A model generated the notes under the pieces. It saw nothing but the letters and a program-made list of their open reading frames with translations. It searched no databases and had not been told where the DNA came from. Positions 35,878 to 44,185 of a stretch of 64,000 bases of DNA are shown one piece after another; position 1 is the first letter of the stretch, and each line of letters begins with the position of its first letter. The translations under genes were made by a program, and so were the position numbers. Source of the DNA: Microbacterium sp. SSM24 (GTDB lineage Bacteria > Actinomycetota > Actinomycetes > Actinomycetales > Microbacteriaceae). The stretch lies in contig NZ_JAPDNQ010000001.1 of the NCBI RefSeq assembly GCF_025989145.1, forward strand, positions 1,302,001-1,366,000, written 5' to 3'.

Positions 35878-36929
35878 TCGGCGGGGGGCGGGGCGGACGT
35901 GTTGCCCTCGCGGAACTCGCACGTGAAGCGGATCGATGCGGCCTCGCCGCCGTCGAGCATCGCCGCGACGGCGTGGCCGGCAGCGCGGCCCTTGTCGGTC
36001 GCCGGCTGCACGAGGGTCGTGAGCTCGTAGGGCGCGAGGCCGTCGACGACGATCCCGTCGAAGCCGGTCACGCTGACGTCTTCGGGAACCCGCAGGCCGG
36101 CCTCTTCGACCGCGCGGATCACGCCCGCCGCGAGGAGGTCGCTCTGCGCGATGACCGCGGTCGGCCGGGTCGCCGGATCGGCGAGGATGACGCGGCCGGC
36201 GGCGAGCCCTTCGTCGATGAAGCTCCCGGCGGCGGCGTAGGCAGGGGCATCCGGATACACCTCGAGCGCACCCGCGAGACGCTCGCGCGTGACGTCGATC
36301 GTGATCGCGGTGCCGTCGAGGAGCCAGCCGGCCTCCCACCCGCCGCGCGCGGGAAGGGTGACGACGGCCACGCGACGATGGCCGAGCGCACGCAGGTGGC
36401 TCGCGGCCTGACGCTGCGCCTCGCGGTTGTCGAGGCCGATGCGGGGCACGTCCTCGCCCGCGTCGCCCTCGATGACGACCACCGGGATGCCGCGCGCCTT
36501 GACGGCGTCGAGCGACTCGCGCAGGTGCCCGCTGCAGCCGACGAGGACGGCGGCGTCCAGCGGCGCGGTCATGAGCGACGCGGCGGTCCCGCTCTCGGTG
36601 GGATCGTGGTCGCGCAGCAGGAGGAGACCGGCGCCGAGCGGGGCGACCCCGTCGGTGAGACCGTCCATCATGAGGGTCTTTACCGGGTCGAGGAACGCGG
36701 TGCCGAGATGCTCCTCGAAGACGACGCCGACGATTCCCGACCGGCCGCGGCGCAGCGAGGCCGCGCGCGGGTCGGGGCCGGTGTAGCCGAGCGCCGAGGC
36801 GGCGTCGAGCACGCGTCGGCGCGTGGCGTCCGAGACCGGGGTCTTGCCGCTGAACACGACGGAAGCCGTCGACGGCGAGACTCCTGCCTCGCGCGCGACG
36901 TCGGCGATGGTGGCCCTGCGCGTGCTCAT
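35874..36929 (-). CDS. LacI-family transcriptional regulator
   Basis: 351 residues. Helix-turn-helix at residues 5-25 (ATIADVAREAGVSPSTASVV), hinge region, then a periplasmic-binding-protein-like effector domain (SGIVGVVFEEHLGT to the end, with VTGFDGIVVDGLAPYELTTLVQP). A TAGCAT box lies seven bases before the ATG. It is divergent from the MFS transporter; a perfect palindrome sits between. It therefore probably represses the transporter and itself until a small ligand binds. The stop overlaps the previous gene's stop by four bases. Confidence 0.9.
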   Translation of the reverse strand: MSTRRATIADVAREAGVSPSTASVVFSGKTPVSDATRRRVLDAASALGYTGPDPRAASLRRGRSGIVGVVFEEHLGTAFLDPVKTLMMDGLTDGVAPLGAGLLLLRDHDPTESGTAASLMTAPLDAAVLVGCSGHLRESLDAVKARGIPVVVIEGDAGEDVPRIGLDNREAQRQAASHLRALGHRRVAVVTLPARGGWEAGWLLDGTAITIDVTRERLAGALEVYPDAPAYAAAGSFIDEGLAAGRVILADPATRPTAVIAQSDLLAAGVIRAVEEAGLRVPEDVSVTGFDGIVVDGLAPYELTTLVQPATDKGRAAGHAVAAMLDGGEAASIRFTCEFREGNTSAPPPAD

Positions 36930-36960
36930 GGGCACGATGCTACCCCGCGGCATCCTCGCC

Positions 36961-36976
36961 GTCGAATCGATTCGAC
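36961..36976. promoter_or_regulatory. Likely LacI-family operator
   Basis: GTCGAATCGATTCGAC is a perfect 16-base palindrome with the central CG that LacI-type operators share. It lies 32 bases before the LacI gene and 31 bases before the MFS start, i.e. between the divergent promoters; TACCGT at 36995-37000 is the -10 candidate for the MFS gene. Confidence 0.7.
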
Positions 36977-37006
36977 AGCTCGCGCCCGAAGGGCTACCGT
37001 GGTCGG

Positions 37007-38236
37007 GTGGATACGCCCCTCACCCGCTCTCAGCTCGTCAATTGGCGCACCGCGGTCTTCACGATCTTCTTCGTCACGGGCCTCGGCTTCGCGTCGTGGG
37101 CGGCGCGCCTCCCCGCGGTCAAGCGGGACCTCGGGATCAACGACCTGCAGATCGGCATCCTGCTGTTCCTCTCGGGAGCGGCCGCCATCGTCGGCCTCTC
37201 GATCGCGAACGTGCTCGTCGTGCGGTGGGGTGCACGCCGGGGCATGCTCGCCACGATCATCACGTTCTCGATCGGCGTGGCCATCGTCGGCCTGGGGGTG
37301 CAGTTCCTCGAGTCATACGCCGTGACGGCGATCGGCCTCGCCTTGATGGGCATGGGCATGAGCGCGACGGACGTCATGATGAACGTCGAGGCCGCCGCGG
37401 TCGAGCAGGCGTTCGAGAAGACCCTCATGCCTCTGTTCCACGCCTTCTTCAGCCTCGGCACGGTCGGCGGTGCGGGGCTCGGCGTGCTGATGGCGGCCTG
37501 GAACGTGGGCGTCGCCTGGCACCTGTGGGCGGTCGCGCTGATCGTCCTCGCCGCCGGGCTCTTCGCACTGCGCGCCGTGCCTGTGCGCGAGACCATGCAC
37601 GACGATCCGGCGACCCCCTCGAACCGCCGCGAGCGCTTCGCCGAAACCCTTGCGGTGTGGCGCGATCCGCGCACCTACGCGATCGGCGCGATCATGCTCG
37701 GCATGGCGTTCGCCGAAGGCAGCGCGAACGACTGGCTCACGATCGCGATGGTCGACGGGCACGACCAGACCGAGGCGGTCGGCGCGATCGCGCTCACCGT
37801 GTTCTCGGTGTCGATGACGGTGTTCCGCGTCCTCGGCGGCCCGATCGTCGACCGCATCGGCCGCGTGTGGACCCTCCGCGTGCTCGCGATCGCCGCGGGC
37901 GTCGGGCTCATCATGTTCATCCTCGCGCCGAACCTGCCGATCGCCTTCATCGGCATCGCGCTGTGGGGCGCCGGCGCATCGCTCGGCTTCCCGTTGGGAA
38001 TGTCGGCCGCGGCCGACGACCCGGCGAAAGCCGCGGCATCCGTCTCCGCCGCCGCGACCATCGGGTACCTGGCGTTCCTGTGCGGACCGCCGATCCTGGG
38101 CTGGATCAGCCATGAGATCGGCATCCTCCCGACGCTGTGGATCATCGTCGGCCTCATCGCGCTGTCGGGCCTCGCGTCGGGTGCGGCGAAGCCCATCGCC
38201 GGCTCGAAGGTCGGCGCCGGACACGCCCACCACTGA
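37007..38236 (+). CDS. MFS transporter
   Basis: 409 residues, 12 helices, with the loop 2-3 motif (NVLVVRWGARRGMLAT) and its later repeat (GGPIVDRIGRVWTLR). The pattern resembles the FucP/YbjJ-like branch (SWAARLPAVKRDLGI; SAAADDPAKAAASVSAAATIGYL), which often carries sugars or fosmidomycin-like drugs. The substrate is not readable. GTG start with TACCGT six bases upstream (leaderless). Probably repressed by the divergent LacI protein. Confidence 0.88.
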   Translation: MDTPLTRSQLVNWRTAVFTIFFVTGLGFASWAARLPAVKRDLGINDLQIGILLFLSGAAAIVGLSIANVLVVRWGARRGMLATIITFSIGVAIVGLGVQFLESYAVTAIGLALMGMGMSATDVMMNVEAAAVEQAFEKTLMPLFHAFFSLGTVGGAGLGVLMAAWNVGVAWHLWAVALIVLAAGLFALRAVPVRETMHDDPATPSNRRERFAETLAVWRDPRTYAIGAIMLGMAFAEGSANDWLTIAMVDGHDQTEAVGAIALTVFSVSMTVFRVLGGPIVDRIGRVWTLRVLAIAAGVGLIMFILAPNLPIAFIGIALWGAGASLGFPLGMSAAADDPAKAAASVSAAATIGYLAFLCGPPILGWISHEIGILPTLWIIVGLIALSGLASGAAKPIAGSKVGAGHAHH

Positions 38237-38256
38237 TGCAGGGCTAGGCTTCTCGG

Positions 38257-38952
38257 GTGCGTCTCGTCATCGCCCGCTGCTCCGTCGATTACACCGGACG
38301 GCTCACCGCGCACCTCCCGCTGGCCACGCGCCTCCTCGTCCACAAGGGCGACGGCAGCCTGCTCGTGCACTCCGACGGCGGCTCTTACAAGCCGCTGAAC
38401 TGGATGAGCCCGCCGTGCCGCCTGGACGTGGAGGAGCCGGATGCCGAGTCCGCCGCCGCCGGCGCGCTCGAGTACTGGCGGGTGACGCACGCGAAGACGG
38501 GCGATGCCCTTCTCGTGCGCATCTATAAGGTGCTCCACGATTCGTCCCACGAGCTCGGGATCGATCCGGGGCTGCAGAAGGACGGCGTGGAGGCCGACCT
38601 GCAGCGCCTCCTCGCGGAGCAGGTCGACGTCATCGGCGACGGACTGACCCTTGTGCGGCGCGAGTTCCCCACCGCGATCGGGCCGGTGGACCTGCTGCTG
38701 CGCGACCCCGCCGGCGGCACCATCGCGGTCGAGGTCAAGCGGCGCGGAGACATCGACGGCGTCGAGCAGCTGACCCGCTACCTCGAGCTGCTCGGGCGCG
38801 ACCCGCACCTCGCGCCGGTCACGGGAGTCTTCGCCGCCCAGGAGATCAAGCCGCAGGCGAAGGTGCTGGCCGCCGATCGCGGCATCCGGTGCGTGACGCT
38901 CGACTACGAGGGCATGAAGGGCATCGAGTCCGGCGCACCCCGTCTGTTCTGA
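38257..38952 (+). CDS. nucS: Mismatch-specific endonuclease NucS/EndoMS
   Basis: 231 residues, the usual NucS length. N-terminal beta domain ([23 protein letters not shown]) and C-terminal RecB-like nuclease with the motif GPVDLLL, then IAVEVKRRG and QLTRYLELL. It cuts both strands at mismatches and is the actinobacterial replacement for MutS/MutL; none of those genes is seen here. GTG start; TAGGCT at 38245-38250 is six bases before it. A repeat-filled gap follows. Confidence 0.95.
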   Translation: MRLVIARCSVDYTGRLTAHLPLATRLLVHKGDGSLLVHSDGGSYKPLNWMSPPCRLDVEEPDAESAAAGALEYWRVTHAKTGDALLVRIYKVLHDSSHELGIDPGLQKDGVEADLQRLLAEQVDVIGDGLTLVRREFPTAIGPVDLLLRDPAGGTIAVEVKRRGDIDGVEQLTRYLELLGRDPHLAPVTGVFAAQEIKPQAKVLAADRGIRCVTLDYEGMKGIESGAPRLF

Positions 38953-39000
38953 CATCGGGGCGACGCGGTCGCGGCGGCGGCGCCGGCTTGCGGCCGCGGC

Positions 39001-39063
39001 GTCGGCCGCGTCGGCCCCGTCGGCCCCGTCGGCCCCGTCGGCTGCGTCGGCTGCGTCGGCTGC
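39001..39063. repeat. Seven-unit 9 bp tandem array
   Basis: Units GTCGGCCGC, three GTCGGCCCC and three GTCGGCTGC follow each other without gaps, then a partial unit. Variation is in the last three bases only. Directly behind nucS. Confidence 0.85.
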
Positions 39064-39081
39064 GTCGGGGCTGTCGTACCT

Positions 39082-39266
39082 CCCGATCGCGTATGTGAGT
39101 TCGTGCTCACGCGCCCGCCGGCACCGCACGGACCCTGTGTGAACCCGAACTCACATGGCCCGAATGCCCCGGCGAACCCGAACGCGTACCCCCGATCGCG
39201 TATGTGAGTTCGTGCTCACGCACCCGCCGGCACCGCACGAACCCTGTGTGAACCCGAACTCACATG
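39082..39266. repeat. Two direct copies of a 76 bp hairpin-forming element
   Basis: Copies at 39082-39157 and 39191-39266 (offset 109) differ at two bases. In each, ATGTGAGTTCG near the left end is the exact reverse complement of CGAACTCACAT near the right end, so a long hairpin can form. A second small stem GTGAG/CTCAC is nested on the left. It looks like a mobile palindromic unit that duplicated locally. Confidence 0.8.
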
Positions 39267-39282
39267 CCGAATCGAAGACGTA

Positions 39283-39384
39283 CGCTCGCCAGCTCGCCCG
39301 CCCGCTCTCTCGCCCGCGCGCCCGCTCGCCCGCCGGCCCGCCCGCTCTCTCGCCCGCTCGCTCGCCAGCCCGCCCGCCCGCGCG
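39283..39384. repeat. CGCC/CGCT low-complexity stretch
   Basis: About 100 bases of irregular tetranucleotide repeats (CGCC, CGCT, CTCG), with almost no A on the plus strand. The opposite strand gives long fake frames rich in Gly, Arg and Glu. Confidence 0.75.
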
Positions 39385-39441
39385 TGACGCGATACACCGC
39401 AGGAGAGGCCCCCACCATCCCCTCCCCGTAGGCTGGATCCC

Positions 39442-40125
39442 ATGCCGAGACGATCGCCCTGGACCTGCGTGCTGTGGGACGTCGACGGCACCATCGTCGA
39501 CGCGTCCGACGGCATCCTGCGACGGCTCACGATCACGCTCGACCACTTCGGCAGGCGCCCGCCGACCCGCGCCGAGCTCGTGCACTGGATCGGTCCGCCG
39601 ATGTACGACTCGTTCCAGGTCAACGTCGGCATGTCGCCGGACGAGGCATCAGAAGCGGTCGCGTTCTACCGCGTGCTCGGCAAGCAGGACGGCTACACGA
39701 CCGGGGCGCGGCTGTTCGACGGCGTCGGCGAACTGATCCGGGATGTCGCCGCCTCCGGGATCCCGGAGGCGACAGCGAGCTCGAAGCCCGAGATCCAGGT
39801 CGCTGCGCTCATGGACCACTTCGACCTCTCGTCGTCGCTCACCGCCATCGTCGGCGCGACGCCCGACGAGAAGACTCTCAGCGCCAAGGCCGACATCGTC
39901 GCCGAAGCGCTGCGCCGCCTGCAGGCCGCGGGCGTCGACACGAGCAGACCCGTCCTCGTCGGCGACCGCCACCACGATGTCGAAGGCGGCGCCGCGCACG
40001 GCGTGCCGGTGATCTTCGTGCGCTGGGGGTTCAGCTGGCCGCACGAGGCGGACGGCGCGCAGGCCGCGGTCGACGACGTCGACCAGCTCCGCAGGCTCCT
40101 GCTGTTCGAGGACACCGATGCCTGA
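39442..40125 (+). CDS. HAD-family hydrolase, phosphoglycolate-phosphatase-like
   Basis: 227 residues. Motif I is DVDGTIVD at about residues 13-20, motif II SSK in ATASSKPEIQ, and motif III/IV GDRHHDVEGG at about 179. The helical cap between I and II is of the PGP/Gph type. It should remove phosphate from a small molecule; the substrate is unknown. TAGGCT at 39429-39434 is seven bases before the ATG. The 3' end overlaps the next gene by eight bases. Confidence 0.85.
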   Translation: MPRRSPWTCVLWDVDGTIVDASDGILRRLTITLDHFGRRPPTRAELVHWIGPPMYDSFQVNVGMSPDEASEAVAFYRVLGKQDGYTTGARLFDGVGELIRDVAASGIPEATASSKPEIQVAALMDHFDLSSSLTAIVGATPDEKTLSAKADIVAEALRRLQAAGVDTSRPVLVGDRHHDVEGGAAHGVPVIFVRWGFSWPHEADGAQAAVDDVDQLRRLLLFEDTDA

Positions 40126-41383
40126 GATCGTCGGCTCGATCCTCGCGTGGCTCGTCCCCGCGGTGATCGTGTTCGGCGTGGCGGCGATCGCGCTCGCCCT
40201 CATCGCGTGGGCCGTGCGGCGCGCACGGCGCTCCCCTCGGGCACGCGCTGCGGCAAACCAGGATCGCGTCCGCGCGGGCGCAGCGCTCGTTCGTCTCGAC
40301 GACGAGGTGGGCGAGCTCGACCTCGAGGTCGGACTGTCCGGCGCCCTCTACGGCGGCGGCGCCCCCACGTCGCTGCGGCGAGCGCGGTTGACCGCTCAGC
40401 ACGTGCGCGACGAATCGTTCGACGAGTATCGCCGCATCAGCGCGCCCGACGTGCTGCCCGACGACATCCGGCGCTCGGCGACGCGCATCGAGCGCCGCGC
40501 GAACGAGGCGCTCCGAGCGATCGCCTCGGCCAGATCGGAGCACTCGGCCTGGGTGCTCGCGAACGTCTCGGCCGCGAGCCAGGTCTCCGCCGCGCAACGC
40601 CGTCTCGACCAACTGCGGGAAGGAATGGGCGACCCCGCCGCCCTCGTCGCCGAACTGTCCGCGAGGTTCGCCGAGGACGAGTGGGCGGATGCGTCCCGCG
40701 CCGCGCACGACGCCCTCGCCGAGGCGGCGGAAGCGCAGCGCCACCTCGACGCCGCGCAGGCGCTCGCGACGGATCCGTCGCGCAGCGCGCTGGCCGAGCT
40801 GGGCGCCGCCGAGCGTGCGCTCCGTCAGGCAGAAGCCGACGCGCGCATCCTCGAAGAGACGCACCGCCTCGTGCTGCAGGCCGCGCAGGCCGTGCCCGGG
40901 GAGATCGACGCCGCCCGCACCGCGCTGCGGCAGGCCGGCGTGACCCGGGAGCATCTCGACGCACCCGACGCTGCGCGCCTCGGCGCGGAGCTCCACGCCC
41001 TCCACGCGGAGCTCGAGAGCATCGAAGCGGATGCCGCCCGCCGGCCCTCCCGCACGGTCGACCGGATCGCGCGACTGCGCGATCGCCTCGACCTCGCACT
41101 CGGCGACGCGCGCACCGCGCAGCAGCGCCTTCGCGGCGCCCGCACCGCACTCCCGGGAACGCTCGCGGCCGCCCGAGCCGCGATCGCGCAGGCCGAGGCA
41201 TCCGTCGTCCACGCGCGCGCCGGCGCAGACGCGCGGGCGCGCCTCATCTCCTCACAGCGCGAACTCGCCGCCGCGCGGCAGGCGCCCGACCCGGTCGCTG
41301 CGCTCGACGCCGCGCGACGCGCGCTGCGCGACGCCGAGGACGCGAAGGCTCTCGCCGACTACGCCCGCACCGGCGGGACGTGA
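40118..41383 (+). CDS. Membrane-anchored coiled-coil protein
   Basis: 421 residues. One N-terminal helix (residues 6-33), a basic stop, then nearly 380 residues of Ala/Arg/Glu/Leu-rich helix predicted to form long coiled coils (AAQRRLDQLREGMGD, LAELGAAERALRQAEADARILEE). No catalytic motif. It may be a scaffold near the membrane. It overlaps the HAD gene by eight bases, so the two are translated together, and the DUF2156 fusion follows after 27 bases with its own promoter. I know no named family. Confidence 0.75.
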   Translation: MPEIVGSILAWLVPAVIVFGVAAIALALIAWAVRRARRSPRARAAANQDRVRAGAALVRLDDEVGELDLEVGLSGALYGGGAPTSLRRARLTAQHVRDESFDEYRRISAPDVLPDDIRRSATRIERRANEALRAIASARSEHSAWVLANVSAASQVSAAQRRLDQLREGMGDPAALVAELSARFAEDEWADASRAAHDALAEAAEAQRHLDAAQALATDPSRSALAELGAAERALRQAEADARILEETHRLVLQAAQAVPGEIDAARTALRQAGVTREHLDAPDAARLGAELHALHAELESIEADAARRPSRTVDRIARLRDRLDLALGDARTAQQRLRGARTALPGTLAAARAAIAQAEASVVHARAGADARARLISSQRELAAARQAPDPVAALDAARRALRDAEDAKALADYARTGGT

Positions 41384-41410
41384 CGGGCGGGGCGTCGGTA
41401 GGGTGAGCCC

Positions 41411-43486
41411 ATGACCGACGCCGTGCAGCGCTCGCGCCATCCCCTCGTCTCCGTCGTGACGCGGATACCCGCGACGCTCGCGCTCATCGCCGCCCTGCTG
41501 GCGATCGGCGTGATCTGGGGCGGGCTGTGGAGTCCGTTCGCCAAGAACCCGCTCTTCGAGTCCGTCGCGTACGGGCTTCCGGCTCTCGTCGAGGGCCGCT
41601 GGTGGACGCCGGTGACGGGCACGTTCTTCGTCGACCACCCGATCGTCTACCCGTTCGTGATCGCGAGCTTCGCCGGACTCGCGTACCTCGAGCATCGCCG
41701 CGGATCCGTCGTCGCGCTGGCGTATTTCGGCATCGGCCAGCTGTTCGCGATCTTCGCGAGCGCCCTGTTCCTGTGGCTCGCGACGATGCTGCCGTGGCCG
41801 TGGGCGCAGGTCGAGGCGACGGTGCTCGACGTCGGACCCTCCGGTGGCACGATGGCCGGCATCGCCGCCGCCGTCGGGCTCCTCGCGTCCCCGTGGCGCG
41901 TGCGGGCGTGGCTCATCGTGCTGGGCTTCGCGTTCGTGACGCTCTTCTTCTGGGGCTCGCTCGCCGACCTCGAGCACGCGTTCGCGGTGCTGCTCGTGCT
42001 GTTCGTGGACCGGTCGCTGCGCGTACAGCGCACGACCGTGCGCGAGCAGCGGCTGATCGCCTTCATCGCCGCCATCGTGATCCTGGCGGTCGAGCTGCTG
42101 ACGCTCCTCGTGGCGACCGACGGCCCCTTCGGCCAGACCGAGGCCACGGGCGGCTCCTTCCTCGACGTCGCGGTCGACGTGGTCGTGATCGCGGCTCTCG
42201 CGACCGGGCTCCGCCGCGGGCGGCGCTGGGCCTGGATCTGGACCATCGTCCTCGCGACGGTGAACGTGCTCACGGGCGTGCTCCTCGTGGTCCTCGTGGT
42301 GATCGTCGGGCCGAGCGCCGTCGACGACCGGATCGGCGACTTCACCGTGCAGCTCGCGCAGGCCGGGATGTGGATGCTGCTGCTCATCTACCTCGTGTGG
42401 GTTCGTCGCGCGTTCCGCGCACGTCGGAAGTCGCTCATCGGAGTGGCACCCGTCCCCACCGTGGCCGACGTCAAGGCCGCGCTCCACGCACACGGCGGCG
42501 GGACGCTCTCGTGGATGACGACGTGGGACGGCAACGACTACGCCCGCACCGCAGCGGGTGGCATCGTCGCCTACCAGCGCCGCGCGGGCGTGGCCATCGC
42601 GCTCGCGGATCCTCTCGGGCCCGAGGCATCCCGTGCCGCCTCCGTCGCCGAGTTCATCGCCTCGGCCGAGCACGCCGGCCTGATCCCGTGCTTCTTCAGC
42701 TCGAGCGACGAGACGCGGGCCGCCGTGCCCTCCGGATGGCGCAGCATCGTCGTCGCCGACGACACCATCGTCGACCTGCCCGGTCTGGAGTTCACCGGCA
42801 AGCGGTGGAACGCCGTGCGCACGTCGATGAACCGTGCGGGGCGCGAGGAGATGACGTTCCGCATGACGCGGCTCGCCGACGAGCCGTGGGGCGTCAAGCA
42901 GCAGCTCCGCGCGATCTCCGAGATGTGGGTCGGCGACAAGGGTCTCCCCGAGATGGGGTTCACCCTCGGCACCCTCGATCAGGCCGAGGATCCCGAGGTG
43001 CGGATGGCGTTGGCCGTCTCGCCGTCCGGTGACGTCGACGGCTTCCTGTCGTGGCTGCCCGTCTTCGGCGACGACGGGAAGGTGCGCGGCTGGACCCTCG
43101 ACCTGATGCGCCGCCGCGACGGCGGGTTCGGACCGGTGATGGAGTTCCTGATCGGATCGTCGGCGCGGCACTTCTCCGACGAGGGCGCCGAGATCCTGTC
43201 GCTGTCGGGTGCGCCGCTCGCCCACGAGTATCCGCCGGATGCCGGAGCCATCGCTGCGCTGTCGGATTGGCTCGCCGGCATGCTCGAGCCGGTCTACGGC
43301 TTCCAGTCGCTGCATCGCTTCAAGGAGAAGTTCCACCCGCGCTACGAGACGATGTACCTGCTCTTCCGCGACGAGAGCGACCTCACCCGCATCGGCGCGG
43401 GGCTCACGCGCGCGTTCCTTCCCGACGCGACGCTGCGGCAGTTCGCCGGCGCCGGACTCGAGCTCGTGCGAGGATCCGGCGACTGA
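41411..43486 (+). CDS. Fusion of a rhomboid-like membrane domain and a DUF2156 (MprF-like) acyltransferase domain
   Basis: 691 residues. Residues 18-215 form six helices with a rhomboid-like GPSG (Ser144) and a later His189 in DLEHAF, the expected Ser-His spacing. More helices lie up to about 335. Residues 350-690 are DUF2156, the catalytic part of lysyl-phosphatidylglycerol synthases (WMTTWDGNDYARTAAGGIVAYQRR, VPSGWRSIVVADDTIVD, LDLMRRRDGGFGPVMEFL, QSLHRFKEKFHPRYET). It may add an amino acid to a membrane lipid and so lower the negative charge of the cell surface. TAGGGT at 41399-41404 lies six bases before the ATG. Whether the rhomboid part cuts proteins is unknown. Confidence 0.8.
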   Translation: MTDAVQRSRHPLVSVVTRIPATLALIAALLAIGVIWGGLWSPFAKNPLFESVAYGLPALVEGRWWTPVTGTFFVDHPIVYPFVIASFAGLAYLEHRRGSVVALAYFGIGQLFAIFASALFLWLATMLPWPWAQVEATVLDVGPSGGTMAGIAAAVGLLASPWRVRAWLIVLGFAFVTLFFWGSLADLEHAFAVLLVLFVDRSLRVQRTTVREQRLIAFIAAIVILAVELLTLLVATDGPFGQTEATGGSFLDVAVDVVVIAALATGLRRGRRWAWIWTIVLATVNVLTGVLLVVLVVIVGPSAVDDRIGDFTVQLAQAGMWMLLLIYLVWVRRAFRARRKSLIGVAPVPTVADVKAALHAHGGGTLSWMTTWDGNDYARTAAGGIVAYQRRAGVAIALADPLGPEASRAASVAEFIASAEHAGLIPCFFSSSDETRAAVPSGWRSIVVADDTIVDLPGLEFTGKRWNAVRTSMNRAGREEMTFRMTRLADEPWGVKQQLRAISEMWVGDKGLPEMGFTLGTLDQAEDPEVRMALAVSPSGDVDGFLSWLPVFGDDGKVRGWTLDLMRRRDGGFGPVMEFLIGSSARHFSDEGAEILSLSGAPLAHEYPPDAGAIAALSDWLAGMLEPVYGFQSLHRFKEKFHPRYETMYLLFRDESDLTRIGAGLTRAFLPDATLRQFAGAGLELVRGSGD

Positions 43487-43494
43487 ACGGAAAA

Positions 43495-43519
43495 GCGCCC
43501 GGTGCGAGGCACCGGGCGC
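43495..43519 (-). terminator. Intrinsic terminator of the cold shock gene
   Basis: GCGCCCGGTGC and GCACCGGGCGC form an 11 bp stem with a three-base loop. On the minus strand TTTT follows directly, as for a rho-independent terminator about 95 bases after the cold shock gene. It also starts eight bases after the DUF2156 fusion stop and may serve both. Confidence 0.8.
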
Positions 43520-43613
43520 GACTGGGCCGCGGCGTTCGCTTCCGACTTTGTCGGCGGAAGCGGGTCAGCCGCGGCGCAGCTTTCGCTTGATGGGGCCCGA
43601 AGGCCCTCATGGC

Positions 43614-43820
43614 TTAGATGGGGCGGATGTTCTCCGCCTGCAGGCCCTTGGGGCCCTGGGCGATCTCGAACTCGACCCGCTGGTTCTCCTCGAGGGAGCG
43701 GTATCCGCTTGCGGTGATCGCGGTGTAGTGCGCGAAGACGTCTGCGCCGCCCTCATCGGGAGCGATGAAGCCGAAGCCCTTCTCCGAGTTGAACCACTTG
43801 ACGGTGCCCTGCGTGCTCAT
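43614..43820 (-). CDS. Cold shock protein, CspA family
   Basis: 68 residues, one OB-fold. RNP1 is KGFGFI and RNP2 is DVFAHYTAI (VFAHY instead of the common VFVHF). It binds single-stranded RNA and DNA and melts RNA structure. The start [11 protein letters not shown] is the family norm. The 5' region is long and may carry regulatory structure. Confidence 0.96.
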   Translation of the reverse strand: MSTQGTVKWFNSEKGFGFIAPDEGGADVFAHYTAITASGYRSLEENQRVEFEIAQGPKGLQAENIRPI

Positions 43821-43963
43821 TACTTGCCGTTCTTTCTGGGTGCCCGCGCTCATGCCACGAGTCCAGTACAACGTAACGGTTGGAAGGCGATACGGCGAGG
43901 GTGGTTTCGGATGGTGACGGAAATGTTGCATTCCGAGCGGATGCCGCGCCCCGGAAACCATCG

Positions 43964-44000
43964 GACGCCCGGGCTGAGCGAGGCTCGAAGCCCGGGCGTC
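43964..44000. repeat. Strong hairpin in the cold shock 5' region
   Basis: GACGCCCGGGCT and AGCCCGGGCGTC are exact 12-base arms around a 13-base loop that can itself pair (GAG/CTC). It could be part of the cold shock leader RNA or a terminator on the opposite strand. No T-run follows on either side. Confidence 0.65.
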
Positions 44001-44113
44001 GACGGATCCCCCCGGATAGGCCACGCGTAAGCGTGACACGCTCATGCTACCGATATATCAGCGGTGCGGCGAGAAGGAGGATCCCCCGTTTCGCGTCGCG
44101 GGCGCGCGGCATC

Positions 44114-44129
44114 CGGACACGAATGTCCG
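44114..44129. promoter_or_regulatory. Small palindrome before the GntR/FCD gene
   Basis: CGGACA-CGAA-TGTCCG, 57 bases before the GntR start. FadR-type regulators bind short GT/AC symmetric sites, so autoregulation is possible. The evidence is symmetry and position only. Confidence 0.35.
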
Positions 44130-44185
44130 ACGAAGATGAGAAAGGTGTATGCGGCTGAATCGGCCGACGTACACTGGTCGCACTC

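Larger units (their letters stand above)
38953..39441. other. 489-base gap made of three kinds of repeats
   Basis: No gene is supported here. From left to right it holds a 9-base tandem array (39001-39063), two copies of a 76 bp hairpin element (39082-39157, 39191-39266), and a pyrimidine-rich CGCC/CGCT low-complexity stretch (39283-39384). The promoter of the HAD gene (TAGGCT, 39429-39434) lies at the right end. Confidence 0.75.
43821..44185. other. 365-base divergent region between cold shock gene and GntR gene
   Basis: It holds a perfect 12 bp-stem hairpin at 43964-44000, a small palindrome at 44114-44129 and a TACACT -10 candidate at 44170-44175 for the GntR gene. A 17-codon frame at 44136-44189 ends in an ATGA overlap with the GntR start, but it has no ribosome site. 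An AAGGAGG at about 44075 has no start codon behind it. Confidence 0.55.

Noticed and set aside
39001..39266. Possible CRISPR array
   Set aside because: Units are 9 bp without spacers, and the 76 bp element occurs only twice; no cas genes.
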